DNA from: Pseudomonadota bacterium
GTDB taxonomy: Bacteria; Pseudomonadota; Alphaproteobacteria; Reyranellales; Reyranellaceae
Reading direction: 5' to 3'
NCBI GenBank assembly: GCA_018240685.1
Contig: JAFEFG010000025.1
Location: 1-49,285 of the forward strand
DNA length: 49,285 nt
The notes beneath the pieces are model-generated. The model saw only the letters and a program-made list of their open reading frames with translations, ran no database searches and was not told where the DNA came from. How positions within the stretch are numbered: position 1 is the first letter of the stretch; every line of letters begins with the position of its first letter. The translations under genes were made by a program, and so were the position numbers. Shown here one piece after another: positions 6,389-15,413 of this stretch.

Positions 6389-9130
6389 ATGGCATTCGTC
6401 GACGGGACCGTCGCACATCTGGTCGATGTCCGGCACCGGTATGGTGCGGTTGCCGCCCTGTCGGGCGTCACGCTGGACGTCCCGGCCGGCGGCATGGTCG
6501 GCCTGATCGGCCCCGACGGCGTCGGCAAGTCGACTCTGCTGGGGCTCATTGCGGGCGCCAAGAAGATCCAGGAGGGCGCGGTCGAGGTACTCGGCGGCGA
6601 CATGGCCGATGCCCGCCATCGTCAGGCCATCTGCCCGCGGATTGCGTTCATGCCGCAAGGCCTGGGCAAGAACCTCTATCCCGATCTCAGCGTGCGCGAG
6701 AACATCGACTTCTTCGGCCGTCTGTTCGACCACGGACGGCGCGAGCGGCGGCGCCGGACGAAGGAGCTGATGACGGCGACGGGACTGGCGCCGTTCGCCG
6801 ATCGGCCGGCCAAGAAGCTCTCCGGCGGCATGCGCCAGAAGCTCGGCCTGTGCTGCTCTCTCATCCACGATCCCGACCTCCTGATCCTGGACGAGCCGAC
6901 GACCGGTGTGGATCCGCTTTCGCGACGGCAGTTCTGGGATCTGATCGACCACATGCGCAGCCGGCGGCCGGGCATGAGCGTCATCGTGGCGACTGCCTAC
7001 ATGGACGAAGCCGAACGATTCGACTGGCTCGTCGCGATGAATGCGGGGGCAATCCTGGCGACGGGCTCGCCGGCGGCGTTGAAGGAGCGCACGGCAACCA
7101 CCACGATCGAGGCGGCCTTCATCGCCTTGCTACCCGACGGCCTGAAGTCCGGCCACCGGGTGCTGCAGATACCGCCGCGGACGAAGTACGACCACGAGTC
7201 CGTGATCGTGGCGCGGGACCTGACCCGCCGATTCGGCGACTTCACGGCGGTCGACCATGTGAGCTTCGACATCCAGCGCGGGGAAATCTTCGGCTTCGTC
7301 GGTTCCAACGGCTGCGGCAAGACGACGACCATGAAGATGCTGACCGGCCTGCTGCCGGCCAGCGAAGGGACGGCCACGCTTTTCGGCCGGCCGGTCGATG
7401 CCAGCGATATGCGCTCGCGCATGCGGGTCGGATACATGTCGCAGTCCTTCTCGCTCTATTCCGAGCTCACGGTGCGGCAGAACCTCGATCTGCACGCCCG
7501 TCTCTTCCACCTGCCAGCGAACGAGGCGAAATCCCGGATTGCCGACCTGGTCGGCCGCTTCGGGCTGAAGGAATACGTCGACCAGCTGGCCTCAAACCTT
7601 CCGCTCGGCATTCGTCAGCGGCTCTCGCTCGCGGTCGCCGTCGTGCATCGGCCTGACCTGCTGATCCTCGACGAGCCCACGTCCGGCGTCGACCCGATGG
7701 CCCGGGACGCCTTCTGGGAATTGCTGATCGACATGTCGCGCAATCAGGGCGTCACGATCTTCGTCTCCACTCACTTCATGAACGAAGCCGCTCGCTGCGA
7801 CCGCATTTCGCTCATGGATGCAGGGCGGGTGCTGGCGACGGATACGCCCGATGGACTCGTCCGCTCGCGGCGCGCCGTGAACCTCGAGGATGCCTTCATC
7901 GATTTCCTTGAGGAGGCGAACGGCCGGCCCGTCGTCGTCGATGACGGAAGCGCCCTGGAAGGATCGAATTCGGCGGGCGGGGCCGGTGCCAGCCCGGCGA
8001 TCTTCAGCGCGCGCCGCATGCTGGCCTACACTGTTCGCGAGTCGCTCGAGTTGCTGCGTGACCCCATCCGCCTCATGTTCGCGCTGGGCGGGACGGCGTT
8101 TCTCATGCTGATCTTCGGTTTCGGCATCACCACGGACGTGAATTCGCTGACCATCGCCTTTCTCGATCGCGACAACACGTTCGAGAGCCGGGCCTATCTC
8201 GGCGAACTGCGGGGCTCACGCTACTTCGTCGAGGAAGCGCCTCTGCGGGATGAAGCGGACGCGCTGCAGCGGCTCAAGAGCGGCAAGGTCACGGCGACGG
8301 TCGAAATACCGCCAGGCTTCGGTCGCGACCTCCGGCGCGGGCGGCCGGCCGAAGTTGGTGTCTGGATCGATGGCGCCATGCCGTTTCGGGCCGAGACCAT
8401 CCGCGGATATCTGGTCGGCGTCCACGAGCAGTATCTTACCGACACGACCATTCGGGGACACACCAGCGGCGAGGCGGGTGCGTCTCCTGCAAACATCGCG
8501 ATCAGATTCCGGTACAATCCAAACTTCGACAGCATCTACGCCATGGTGCCGTCGCAGCTTGCACTGCAACTCGCCCTTATTCCGGCGATCCTGATGGCGC
8601 TTGCCGTCGTGCGCGAAAAGGAACTCGGCTCCATCGTCAATCTCTACGTCACGCCGGTGACGCGCCTGGAGTTCCTGATCGGCAAGCAGATTCCCTATGT
8701 CGCGCTTGCGATGTTGAATTTCGCCATCATGTTCCTGATGGCGCTGGTCTTATTCGGCATTCCATTGAAGGGCAGTTTTCTCGCGCTGCTGCTCGGCGCC
8801 TTCATCTATGTCATCACGACGACCGCCTACGGTCTGGTAATTTCTGCCTTCACGCGTTCGCAGATCGCGGCTTTGTTCGGTACGACCATCATGACCATCC
8901 TGCCCGCCGTCATGTTCGCGGGCATGATGGTGCCGGTGTCGTCCCTGGTCGGCTTCGGCGCCATCATGGGCCGGTTCTTTCCGATGACCTACTTCCTGCC
9001 GATCAGCGTCGGGACCTTCACGAAGGGGCTCGGCTTCGCCGATCTCTCCTCCTACCTCCTCTCGCTGGCAGCCTTTGTCCCTGCCTTGACGCTGCTGGGC
9101 CTCGTGCTCGTCCGCCGGCAGGAGAAGTAG
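6389..9130 (+). CDS. ABC transporter with two ATPase domains fused to an ABC-2 permease (RbbA/YhiH-like)
   Basis: The 913-residue fusion holds NBD1 (Walker A GPDGVGKS at 41-48, signature LSGGMRQ, Walker B LLILDEPTTGVD), NBD2 (Walker A GSNGCGKT at 305-312, Walker B LLILDEPTSGVD) and a C-terminal ABC-2 permease (about 545-913). The permease has one membrane helix before a large extracytoplasmic loop and about five at the end. The NBD2 signature is LPLGIRQ instead of LSGGxxQ, as in RbbA/YbhF-type proteins, which implies asymmetric ATP hydrolysis. E. coli RbbA is about the same length and is annotated as ribosome-associated; whether that role applies here is unknown. I chose the ATG at 6389, 2 bp after the HlyD stop, rather than an in-frame GTG at 6356 inside the HlyD gene. 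Confidence 0.92.
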   Translation: MAFVDGTVAHLVDVRHRYGAVAALSGVTLDVPAGGMVGLIGPDGVGKSTLLGLIAGAKKIQEGAVEVLGGDMADARHRQAICPRIAFMPQGLGKNLYPDLSVRENIDFFGRLFDHGRRERRRRTKELMTATGLAPFADRPAKKLSGGMRQKLGLCCSLIHDPDLLILDEPTTGVDPLSRRQFWDLIDHMRSRRPGMSVIVATAYMDEAERFDWLVAMNAGAILATGSPAALKERTATTTIEAAFIALLPDGLKSGHRVLQIPPRTKYDHESVIVARDLTRRFGDFTAVDHVSFDIQRGEIFGFVGSNGCGKTTTMKMLTGLLPASEGTATLFGRPVDASDMRSRMRVGYMSQSFSLYSELTVRQNLDLHARLFHLPANEAKSRIADLVGRFGLKEYVDQLASNLPLGIRQRLSLAVAVVHRPDLLILDEPTSGVDPMARDAFWELLIDMSRNQGVTIFVSTHFMNEAARCDRISLMDAGRVLATDTPDGLVRSRRAVNLEDAFIDFLEEANGRPVVVDDGSALEGSNSAGGAGASPAIFSARRMLAYTVRESLELLRDPIRLMFALGGTAFLMLIFGFGITTDVNSLTIAFLDRDNTFESRAYLGELRGSRYFVEEAPLRDEADALQRLKSGKVTATVEIPPGFGRDLRRGRPAEVGVWIDGAMPFRAETIRGYLVGVHEQYLTDTTIRGHTSGEAGASPANIAIRFRYNPNFDSIYAMVPSQLALQLALIPAILMALAVVREKELGSIVNLYVTPVTRLEFLIGKQIPYVALAMLNFAIMFLMALVLFGIPLKGSFLALLLGAFIYVITTTAYGLVISAFTRSQIAALFGTTIMTILPAVMFAGMMVPVSSLVGFGAIMGRFFPMTYFLPISVGTFTKGLGFADLSSYLLSLAAFVPALTLLGLVLVRRQEK

Positions 9131-9134
9131 GCCG

Positions 9135-10259
9135 ATGCGTTCCCTTTCCACCATCTTCTGGCTGTCGATCAAGGAACTGCGCAGCTTCTTCCGGGACTGG
9201 GTGCTTCTGGGGCTGGTGGTCTATTCCTTCTCACTCGCCATCATCGCCCAGGCTCAAAGCAATTCTCAGGAGCTGCACAATGCGTCGCTCGGCGTGGTGG
9301 ACGAGGACCGTTCCGAGCTCTCCCGCCGCATCACACGTGCGTTCCTGCCGCCCTACTTCAAGCCGGCCGAGCCGATAGCCGAGCGCGATATCGACCACCT
9401 CATGAATGTCGGGCGTTACACTTTCGTGATCGACATTCCGCCGCATTTCGAGCGTGACGTGCTCGCTGGACGCACGCCGACGCTGCAGGTGGCGGTGGAC
9501 GCGACGGCGATGATGCAGGCAGGTGTCGGATCGGGCTATGCGCAGGAGATCATCGGCACGGAAATCGCCAACTTCGTGTCGCGCCATGGCACCGCGACCG
9601 TGCCGGCGGTCAACCTCGCGGTCCGCATCGCCTTTAACCCGAATGTCACGACCGCATGGTTCGTCGGCGTCATGGGCATCATCAACAACGTGACAATGCT
9701 CGCGATCATCCTCGCAGGTGCCGCCGTCGTGCGCGAGCGCGAGCATGGGACCTTGGATCATCTGCTCGTGATGCCGGTCAGCCCGTTCGAGATCGCCATG
9801 GCGAAGATCCTGGGCAATGCAGCGGTCATTGCAGTGGCCGCCGGCCTGTCCCTGTCGCTGATCGTACGCCATCTGCTCGGCGTGCCGATCGCCGGCTCGG
9901 TGCCTTTGTTCATGTGCGGTGTCGGCATCTATCTCTTCTTTGCGACGTCGGTCGGCGTGTTTCTGGCAACGATCGCGCGCACCATGCCCCAACTTGGCCT
10001 GCTTTACATGCTGGTTGCGATTCCCCTCAACCTGCTTTCGGGCAGCAATACGCCGCTGGAGAGCATGCCGCCGTTTTTGCGCACGATCATGGAAGCTTCG
10101 CCGACGACGCATTTCGTTTCGTTCGCCCAGGCGATTCTCTATCGCGGTGCCGGATTGGACGTCGTCTGGAGCAGCTTCCTCAAGGTGGGATTGATGGGCG
10201 CTTTGTTCCTGGCGCTCGGCCTGCTGCGGTATCGCAGCGTTGCGGTGCAGGGGAGCTGA
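9135..10259 (+). CDS. ABC-2 type permease (YhhJ-like)
   Basis: This 374-residue inner-membrane subunit has an N-terminal transmembrane helix ('VLLGLVVYSFSLAIIAQAQS'), a large periplasmic loop (about 45-175) and a block of five or so helices to the C-terminus. The conserved ABC-2 elements 'VVREREHGTLDHLLVMPVSPFEI' and 'LNLLSGSNTPLESMP' are present. It resembles the permease half of the preceding fusion protein, so the two probably pair as a heterodimer: one permease domain from each protein, with both ATPases supplied by the fusion. It starts 4 bp after the fusion gene's stop. Substrate is unknown; the family exports drugs, lipids or polymers. Confidence 0.9.
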   Translation: MRSLSTIFWLSIKELRSFFRDWVLLGLVVYSFSLAIIAQAQSNSQELHNASLGVVDEDRSELSRRITRAFLPPYFKPAEPIAERDIDHLMNVGRYTFVIDIPPHFERDVLAGRTPTLQVAVDATAMMQAGVGSGYAQEIIGTEIANFVSRHGTATVPAVNLAVRIAFNPNVTTAWFVGVMGIINNVTMLAIILAGAAVVREREHGTLDHLLVMPVSPFEIAMAKILGNAAVIAVAAGLSLSLIVRHLLGVPIAGSVPLFMCGVGIYLFFATSVGVFLATIARTMPQLGLLYMLVAIPLNLLSGSNTPLESMPPFLRTIMEASPTTHFVSFAQAILYRGAGLDVVWSSFLKVGLMGALFLALGLLRYRSVAVQGS

Positions 10260-10275
10260 CCGATCGATGCATTCG

Positions 10276-10289
10276 TTGATTTGGGTCAA
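10276..10289. promoter_or_regulatory. FNR/FixK-type box upstream of the second stress protein gene
   Basis: TTGATTTGGGTCAA fits TTGAT-N4-RTCAA with one mismatch between arms. Its centre is 60 bp upstream of the ATG at 10343. Class II spacing places the transcript start near 10324, leaving a 19-nt leader that contains the AGGGAG ribosome site. It likely drives the stress protein, exported protein, phaC and ftsH genes as one unit. Confidence 0.68.
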
Positions 10290-10342
10290 CGCCGTTGACC
10301 TTTTCGTGCGCTACCCGCGCACTGTCATCGAGGGAGATTCGC

Positions 10343-11164
10343 ATGGCATTCAAGACGATCGTGGCCCACTGCGATGCCGACAAGGCCATTGCGCAACGGT
10401 TGAGCATCGCCGCTGACCTGGCTCGAACGTTCGGCAGCCATCTCGTCGGCCTACATGTGCGGCCGCCCTTCCAGCCGCCGGCCTATTTCGACGGCAGCTT
10501 CGTGATGGATGAGCTCTACAAGATCTACGAAGACACCACGGCTTCTGACCAGAAGACGGCGTTGACCGCCTTTGCGACGGCGATCGAAGGGCAGGGGATC
10601 GACGCCGAGAGCCAGGTGCTCGATGGCCCGGTGGAACGAGTCCTCACCAGGCGTGCGCGTTGCGCCGACCTGACCATTGTGGGGCAGGTCAACACTGCAG
10701 CCCCGGCATCGACGCCGCCGGATCTGCCCGAGGTCGTGGCGCTCTCGTCTGGGCGCCCCGTCCTTGTCGTGCCCTATGTCGCCGTCCGCCGGCCGATCGG
10801 CGAAAACGTCCTTCTGTGCTGGAACGGGAGCCGGGAATCTGCGCGCGCCGCGTCGGATGCGTTGCCCCTTCTCAAGGTGGCCAAGAAGGTGACCGTACTC
10901 GCGTTCCGGTCCGACGAGGAGGAAGCGGATGCCAAGGGCGCCGTTGAATGGCTGCGCTTCAACGGCGTCAATGCTGTGGTTTCCGACGAGGTTGCCGGCG
11001 ATGTCGAGGTCGGCGACCTGGTGCTGTCGCGGGCGGCCGATCTCGACGCGGACCTCATCGTGATGGGGATCTATGGCCACACCCGGGTGCGAGAAATGGT
11101 ACTGGGCGGTGTAAGTCGGACCCTGCTACGAAGCATGACAGTGCCCGTCTTCATGGCGCACTGA
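10343..11164 (+). CDS. Universal stress protein, tandem UspA domains
   Basis: This 273-residue protein has two UspA folds (about 1-145 and 150-273). The first strand is 'FKTIVAHCDADKAIAQRL'. The second domain ends with 'DLIVMGIYGHTRVREMVLGG', the G-x2-G-x9-G ATP-binding loop, and 'VPVFMAH'. I chose ATG 10343 because AGGGAG (10331-10336) sits at the right distance. The frame is open from 10295, but the extra residues do not resemble the family and the region holds promoter DNA. It is the first gene of the probable usp-phaC-ftsH operon behind the FNR-type box. Confidence 0.92.
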   Translation: MAFKTIVAHCDADKAIAQRLSIAADLARTFGSHLVGLHVRPPFQPPAYFDGSFVMDELYKIYEDTTASDQKTALTAFATAIEGQGIDAESQVLDGPVERVLTRRARCADLTIVGQVNTAAPASTPPDLPEVVALSSGRPVLVVPYVAVRRPIGENVLLCWNGSRESARAASDALPLLKVAKKVTVLAFRSDEEEADAKGAVEWLRFNGVNAVVSDEVAGDVEVGDLVLSRAADLDADLIVMGIYGHTRVREMVLGGVSRTLLRSMTVPVFMAH

Positions 11165-11191
11165 ACCCTGATGACCAATCGGTAGGTGACC

Positions 11192-11773
11192 ATGTCCAGT
11201 CCCAATCTTCCAGCGGTGCTGGTTCTATCGATCTGTTTCGGCGCGGCGGTCGTGACGCTGGCTGACGCACAGACGAGCGGAGCTCCCGCGACGACAACGC
11301 CGCCGATGCCGGATACTCCCGCGTTCCGCGACCCCAAGACGGGTCAGATCTGGACGCCGGAGAATGTCGGCGGCAAGGGCGGACCCGTTTCGCCCGAGGA
11401 TCGTGCGTTCAATCCGTCCGGCCAGAGCGTGAATTCGAGCCAGGTCGTCGAAGAGATGGCGCAGGTTCACAAAGTTGGAACGGTTCCCGTCACTGCCGGA
11501 CCCACCGTGCCGCTGGTGATGCTCGACAATGTCGCGCTCCAGGTGCAGCCGGGCGGCCGCTGGCAGGCGGTCCTCTATCTCCAGAACAACTCCGGCAGTG
11601 CGCAGTCGCCCGTGCTGGGGTGCGGCTTCACCAATGGCGGCAACATGGTCCAGAACACGCGCGTGACGCTGCCGGCGGTTCCTCCCGGAGACAGGGTCGG
11701 GCTGGTTGTCACGGGGCCGGGCAGCTCGGTGTTTGTCGATTCCGTGTCCTGCAACGTGATCTCACCCCAGTAG
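11192..11773 (+). CDS. Small exported protein of unknown function
   Basis: I do not recognise this 193-residue protein. It begins with a signal peptide ('LPAVLVLSICFGAAVVTLADA' followed by QT), so the mature part (about 170 residues) is periplasmic or surface-exposed. The early mature region is rich in proline and threonine. The C-terminal half has repeated beta-strand patterns ('VPLVMLDNVALQVQPGGRWQAVLYLQNN', 'VTLPAVPPGDRVGLVVTG') that suggest a small beta-sandwich. Two cysteines near the end (LGCGF, VSCNV) could form a disulfide. The ATG at 11192 follows GGTAGG by 5 nt; a GTG two codons earlier is the alternative. It lies between usp and phaC in the FNR-box operon, so a link to PHA granules or envelope stress is possible but unproven. 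Confidence 0.75.
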   Translation: MSSPNLPAVLVLSICFGAAVVTLADAQTSGAPATTTPPMPDTPAFRDPKTGQIWTPENVGGKGGPVSPEDRAFNPSGQSVNSSQVVEEMAQVHKVGTVPVTAGPTVPLVMLDNVALQVQPGGRWQAVLYLQNNSGSAQSPVLGCGFTNGGNMVQNTRVTLPAVPPGDRVGLVVTGPGSSVFVDSVSCNVISPQ

Positions 11774-11783
11774 GCGCCAGCTG

Positions 11784-13529
11784 ATGTCTGAAACAACGTC
11801 CGGGGCCGGGGGTACGGCCGGCGAATTCATCGATCGATCGCTGCATGCGGCGCTCGCGCGGATGACGCTTGGTCTGTCGCCGGCCGCCGTCGGCGCGGCC
11901 TATCTCGATTGGGCCGTCCATCTGACGGCATCGCCCGGCAAGCGCCTCGATCTTGCCATCGAGGCCGCCAAGCAGGCCGTTCGCTTCTCCAACTACGCCT
12001 GGAGCGCCAGCGTCCAGCCCTCCGCGCCGCACGTTGTCGAGCCGCAGCCGCAGGACCACCGGTTCGTCGCCGAGGGCTGGCAACAATGGCCCTTCAATCT
12101 CGTCAGCCAGGGATTCCTGCTGCAGGAGCAATGGTGGCAGAGCGCGACGAGCCATATCCGTGGGGTATCGCGGCATCACGAAGCGATGGCCCAGTTCGGC
12201 GCGCGGCAGCTTCTCGACATGCTGTCGCCCTCCAACTTCCTTTTCACCAATCCGGAGCTGGTCGAGCAGACGGTCGCCCAGGGAGGCGCGAACCTCCTGC
12301 ACGGGCTCCAGCACATGGCCGAGGACTGGTGGCGGCGGATCGCTCACCAGAAGCCGGTCGGCGCCGATGCCTACAAGGTCGGGGTCAATCTGGCGACCAG
12401 CCCCGGCAAGGTTGTCCTGCGCAACCAGCTCATCGAGCTGATCCAGTATGCGCCAACGACAGAGAAGGTCCGGCCTGAGCCGATCCTGATCGTGCCGGCC
12501 TGGATCATGAAATATTATATTCTGGATTTGTCGGAGTCCGATTCTCTGGTGAAGTATCTTACCGACCAGGGCTTCACGGTGTTCATGATTTCCTGGAAGA
12601 ACCCGGGCGCCGCCGAACGCAACTTCGGCATGGAGGACTATCGCAAGCTCGGTGTCATGGCGGCGTTCGATGCCGTCAGTGCGATAGTGCCCGGGCCGAA
12701 GATCCATACCATCGGCTATTGCCTCGGCGGCACGTTGCTGTCGATCGCGGCCGCTTCGATGGCCCGCGACGGCGACCGTCGCCTGAAGACGGTCACCCTG
12801 CTCGCGGCGCAGACGGATTTCACCGAGGCGGGCGAACTCACGCTGTTCATCGACGAGAGTCAGGTCGCCTTTCTCGAGGACATGATGTGGGAGCAGGGCG
12901 GCCTCGACGCCTCGCAGATGTCGGGCGCTTTCCGCATGCTGCGATCCAACGACCTCCTCTGGTCCTACATCCAGCGCAACTACCTGCTGGGCGAGCGGCG
13001 GCCGCTCAACGACCTGATGGCGTGGAATGCCGATGCCACGCGTATGCCGTACCGCATGCACTCCGAGTACCTCCGGCACCTGTTCCTCGACAACGATCTC
13101 GCCGAGGGGAGCTACCTCACCGACGGCAAGCCCGTCGCCGTCAGCGACATCCGGGTACCCATCTTCGCGGTCGGCACCGAATGGGACCACGTGGCGCCCT
13201 GGCGCTCCACCTACAAGATCCATCTCCTGGCTGATTCGGCGATCACCTATGTGCTCACCGTCGGCGGACACAATGCGGGGATCGTGTCGTCGCTCGATCG
13301 CCCCCACCGCTCCTATCGCATCGGCTATCGCGAAGCGGGCGGCGCCTATGTCGATCCCGATCGCTGGCTCGCCGCGGCGACGCGGCACGAGGGCTCATGG
13401 TGGCCGGCGCTGGCGGCGTGGCTCGGCGATCATTCCGGCGAGCCGGCGCCGCCGCCTTCTCTGGGGGCCACGGAAGGCGGCTATCCGCCCCTCGGCGACG
13501 CCCCCGGCACGTACGTTCTCGAGAGCTGA
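11784..13529 (+). CDS. phaC: Class I poly(3-hydroxyalkanoate) polymerase
   Basis: This 581-residue PHA synthase polymerises 3-hydroxyacyl-CoA into storage polyester on granules. The PhaC box G-Y-C-L-G-G gives nucleophile C313, and the remaining triad members are visible as D468 (GTEWDHVAPW) and H496 (VGGHNAGIV). These positions are close to the C. necator enzyme (C319, D480, H508). The N-terminal domain (about 1-200) carries the typical 'NPLL-like' stretch as 'SPSNFLFTNPELVEQT'. Length fits class I (about 560-600), which works without PhaE or PhaR. No phaA/phaB/phasin genes are in the window. Placement in the FNR-type regulon suggests polymer making as an electron sink at low oxygen. Confidence 0.95.
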   Translation: MSETTSGAGGTAGEFIDRSLHAALARMTLGLSPAAVGAAYLDWAVHLTASPGKRLDLAIEAAKQAVRFSNYAWSASVQPSAPHVVEPQPQDHRFVAEGWQQWPFNLVSQGFLLQEQWWQSATSHIRGVSRHHEAMAQFGARQLLDMLSPSNFLFTNPELVEQTVAQGGANLLHGLQHMAEDWWRRIAHQKPVGADAYKVGVNLATSPGKVVLRNQLIELIQYAPTTEKVRPEPILIVPAWIMKYYILDLSESDSLVKYLTDQGFTVFMISWKNPGAAERNFGMEDYRKLGVMAAFDAVSAIVPGPKIHTIGYCLGGTLLSIAAASMARDGDRRLKTVTLLAAQTDFTEAGELTLFIDESQVAFLEDMMWEQGGLDASQMSGAFRMLRSNDLLWSYIQRNYLLGERRPLNDLMAWNADATRMPYRMHSEYLRHLFLDNDLAEGSYLTDGKPVAVSDIRVPIFAVGTEWDHVAPWRSTYKIHLLADSAITYVLTVGGHNAGIVSSLDRPHRSYRIGYREAGGAYVDPDRWLAAATRHEGSWWPALAAWLGDHSGEPAPPPSLGATEGGYPPLGDAPGTYVLES

Positions 13530-13562
13530 GGGGCGTCCCCCTCGGCGCGAAGGAGGCTCTTC

Positions 13563-15413
13563 ATGAAGAAAGAGCACCAGATCAACTTCTGGTACATCGT
13601 GGTGGCCTTGCTCGGCATCTTCGTCGTGCAGGCCTATCTGGTGCAGCTCCAGAACGTCGAGCACATCCCCTACAGCGAATTCCAGTCGCTGCTCGAATCC
13701 GGCAAGATCTCCGAGGTCGTGGTGGGTGACACGACCATCCGGGGCAAGTTCACGACGCCCCAGGATCGCCACAGCGAGTTCGTCACCAACAAGGTGGCCC
13801 CGGACCTCGCCGACTACTTCGCCAAGTACAAGGTCAAGTACAGCGCCGAGCCCGACGCGACGTGGATTTCGACGCTTCTGTCGTGGGTCGTCCCGACGCT
13901 GATCTTTGTCGGCATCTGGATGTTCGCGATCCGTCGCATGGCCGGCGGGATGAACGGCATGGGGGGCGGCCTGCTTGCGATCGGCAAGAGCAAGGCGCGC
14001 GTCTACCTGGAAAAGCAGACCGGCGTCACCTTCGCGGACGTTGCCGGTGTCGACGAGGCCAAGGAGGAGCTGCGGGAGATCGTTGATTTCCTGAAGAACC
14101 CCGAGGAACACAGCCGGCTCGGTGCCCGCATGCCCAAGGGCGTTCTGCTCGTCGGACCGCCGGGCACGGGCAAGACGCTGCTGGCACGGGCCGTGGCCGG
14201 AGAGGCGGGCGTTCCCTTCTTCACGATCGGCGGATCGGAATTCGTCGAGATGTTCGTGGGCGTCGGCGCCGCGCGCGTGCGCGACCTGTTCGAGCAGGCG
14301 CGCCAGCACGCGCCTTGCATCATCTTCATCGACGAGCTGGACGCGCTCGGTCGCGCCCGCGGCAGCTTCGCCCTCGGCGGGCACGACGAGAAGGAGCAGA
14401 CGCTCAACCAGCTCCTGGCCGAGCTCGACGGCTTCGATCCCAGGGTCGGCATCATCCTGTTGGCAGCCACCAACCGTCCGGAAATGCTCGACCCGGCGCT
14501 GCTGCGGGCCGGCCGATTCGATCGCCAGGTATTGGTCGACCGGCCGGACAAGAAGGGCCGCGTCGACATTCTCGCGATCTACCTGCGCAAGGTGAAGCTT
14601 GCCCGCGACGTGGATGTCGAGCGCGTGGCCGCACTGACGCCGGGCTTCACCGGCGCCGATCTTGCCAACCTCGTCAACGAGGCGGCGCTGCTTGCCACGC
14701 GCCGCGGCGCCAAGTCGGTGACGCTCGACGATTTCACGCAGGCGATCGAGCGCGTGATCGCAGGGCTCGAGAAGCGCAACCGCGTGCTGATCCCCCACGA
14801 GCGCGAGGTCATCGCCTTCCATGAAACGGGCCACGCGCTGGTGGCAATGGCGCTTCCCGGCATGGATCCGGTGCAGAAGGTATCGATCATCCCGCGCGGG
14901 ATCGCGGCGCTCGGCTATACGATGCAGCGGCCGATCGAGGATCGTTTCCTGATGGACCGCGTCGAGCTCGAACGGAAGCTGGCGGTTCTCCTTGGTGGTC
15001 GCGCGGCGGAGTCGCTGACATTCCCGGCGGTCTCGACTGGCGCTGCCGACGACCTGCAGAAGGCGACGGATATTGCGCGCAGTATGGTCGCCCGCTTCGG
15101 CATGGTGCCGGAACTGGGGCAGGTCTCCTATGAGGGGGAGGCGTCGCATTTCCTCACGCCCGTGCCGGGCATGGTGCCGCCTACGCGCTGGTACAGCGAC
15201 GCGACCGCCGCCCGCATCGACGCGGCGATCAAGGAGATCGTCGACAAGGCTTTCGAGCAGGCTCGGACGATCCTGAATGCGAACCGGCCCGTACTGGATG
15301 AAATGGCCCACGCGCTGCTGGCGCAGGAAACGCTGGTCGGTCCGGCGCTCGAGGCTTTCGCCAGCCGCGTGAAACGCGAGAGCGCGGCAGAGCCGGCGCG
15401 CAAAAGCGCCTAG
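13563..15413 (+). CDS. ftsH: ATP-dependent zinc metalloprotease FtsH
   Basis: This 616-residue membrane AAA+ protease has two N-terminal membrane helices (about 9-29 and 101-123) flanking a short periplasmic domain. It also has an AAA domain (Walker A GPPGTGKT at 198-205, Walker B IIFIDE at 253-258, arginine-finger region '[17 protein letters not shown]') and a zinc protease domain with HETGH at 420-424. It degrades misassembled membrane proteins and regulators. Its place behind usp and phaC, rather than next to tilS/folP as for the usual housekeeping ftsH, suggests a second, stress-dedicated copy; the window cannot show whether another exists. A ribosome site (gaaggaggct) precedes the ATG. 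The stop TAG shares the palindrome CTAG with the stop of the convergent gene. Confidence 0.96.
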   Translation: MKKEHQINFWYIVVALLGIFVVQAYLVQLQNVEHIPYSEFQSLLESGKISEVVVGDTTIRGKFTTPQDRHSEFVTNKVAPDLADYFAKYKVKYSAEPDATWISTLLSWVVPTLIFVGIWMFAIRRMAGGMNGMGGGLLAIGKSKARVYLEKQTGVTFADVAGVDEAKEELREIVDFLKNPEEHSRLGARMPKGVLLVGPPGTGKTLLARAVAGEAGVPFFTIGGSEFVEMFVGVGAARVRDLFEQARQHAPCIIFIDELDALGRARGSFALGGHDEKEQTLNQLLAELDGFDPRVGIILLAATNRPEMLDPALLRAGRFDRQVLVDRPDKKGRVDILAIYLRKVKLARDVDVERVAALTPGFTGADLANLVNEAALLATRRGAKSVTLDDFTQAIERVIAGLEKRNRVLIPHEREVIAFHETGHALVAMALPGMDPVQKVSIIPRGIAALGYTMQRPIEDRFLMDRVELERKLAVLLGGRAAESLTFPAVSTGAADDLQKATDIARSMVARFGMVPELGQVSYEGEASHFLTPVPGMVPPTRWYSDATAARIDAAIKEIVDKAFEQARTILNANRPVLDEMAHALLAQETLVGPALEAFASRVKRESAAEPARKSA

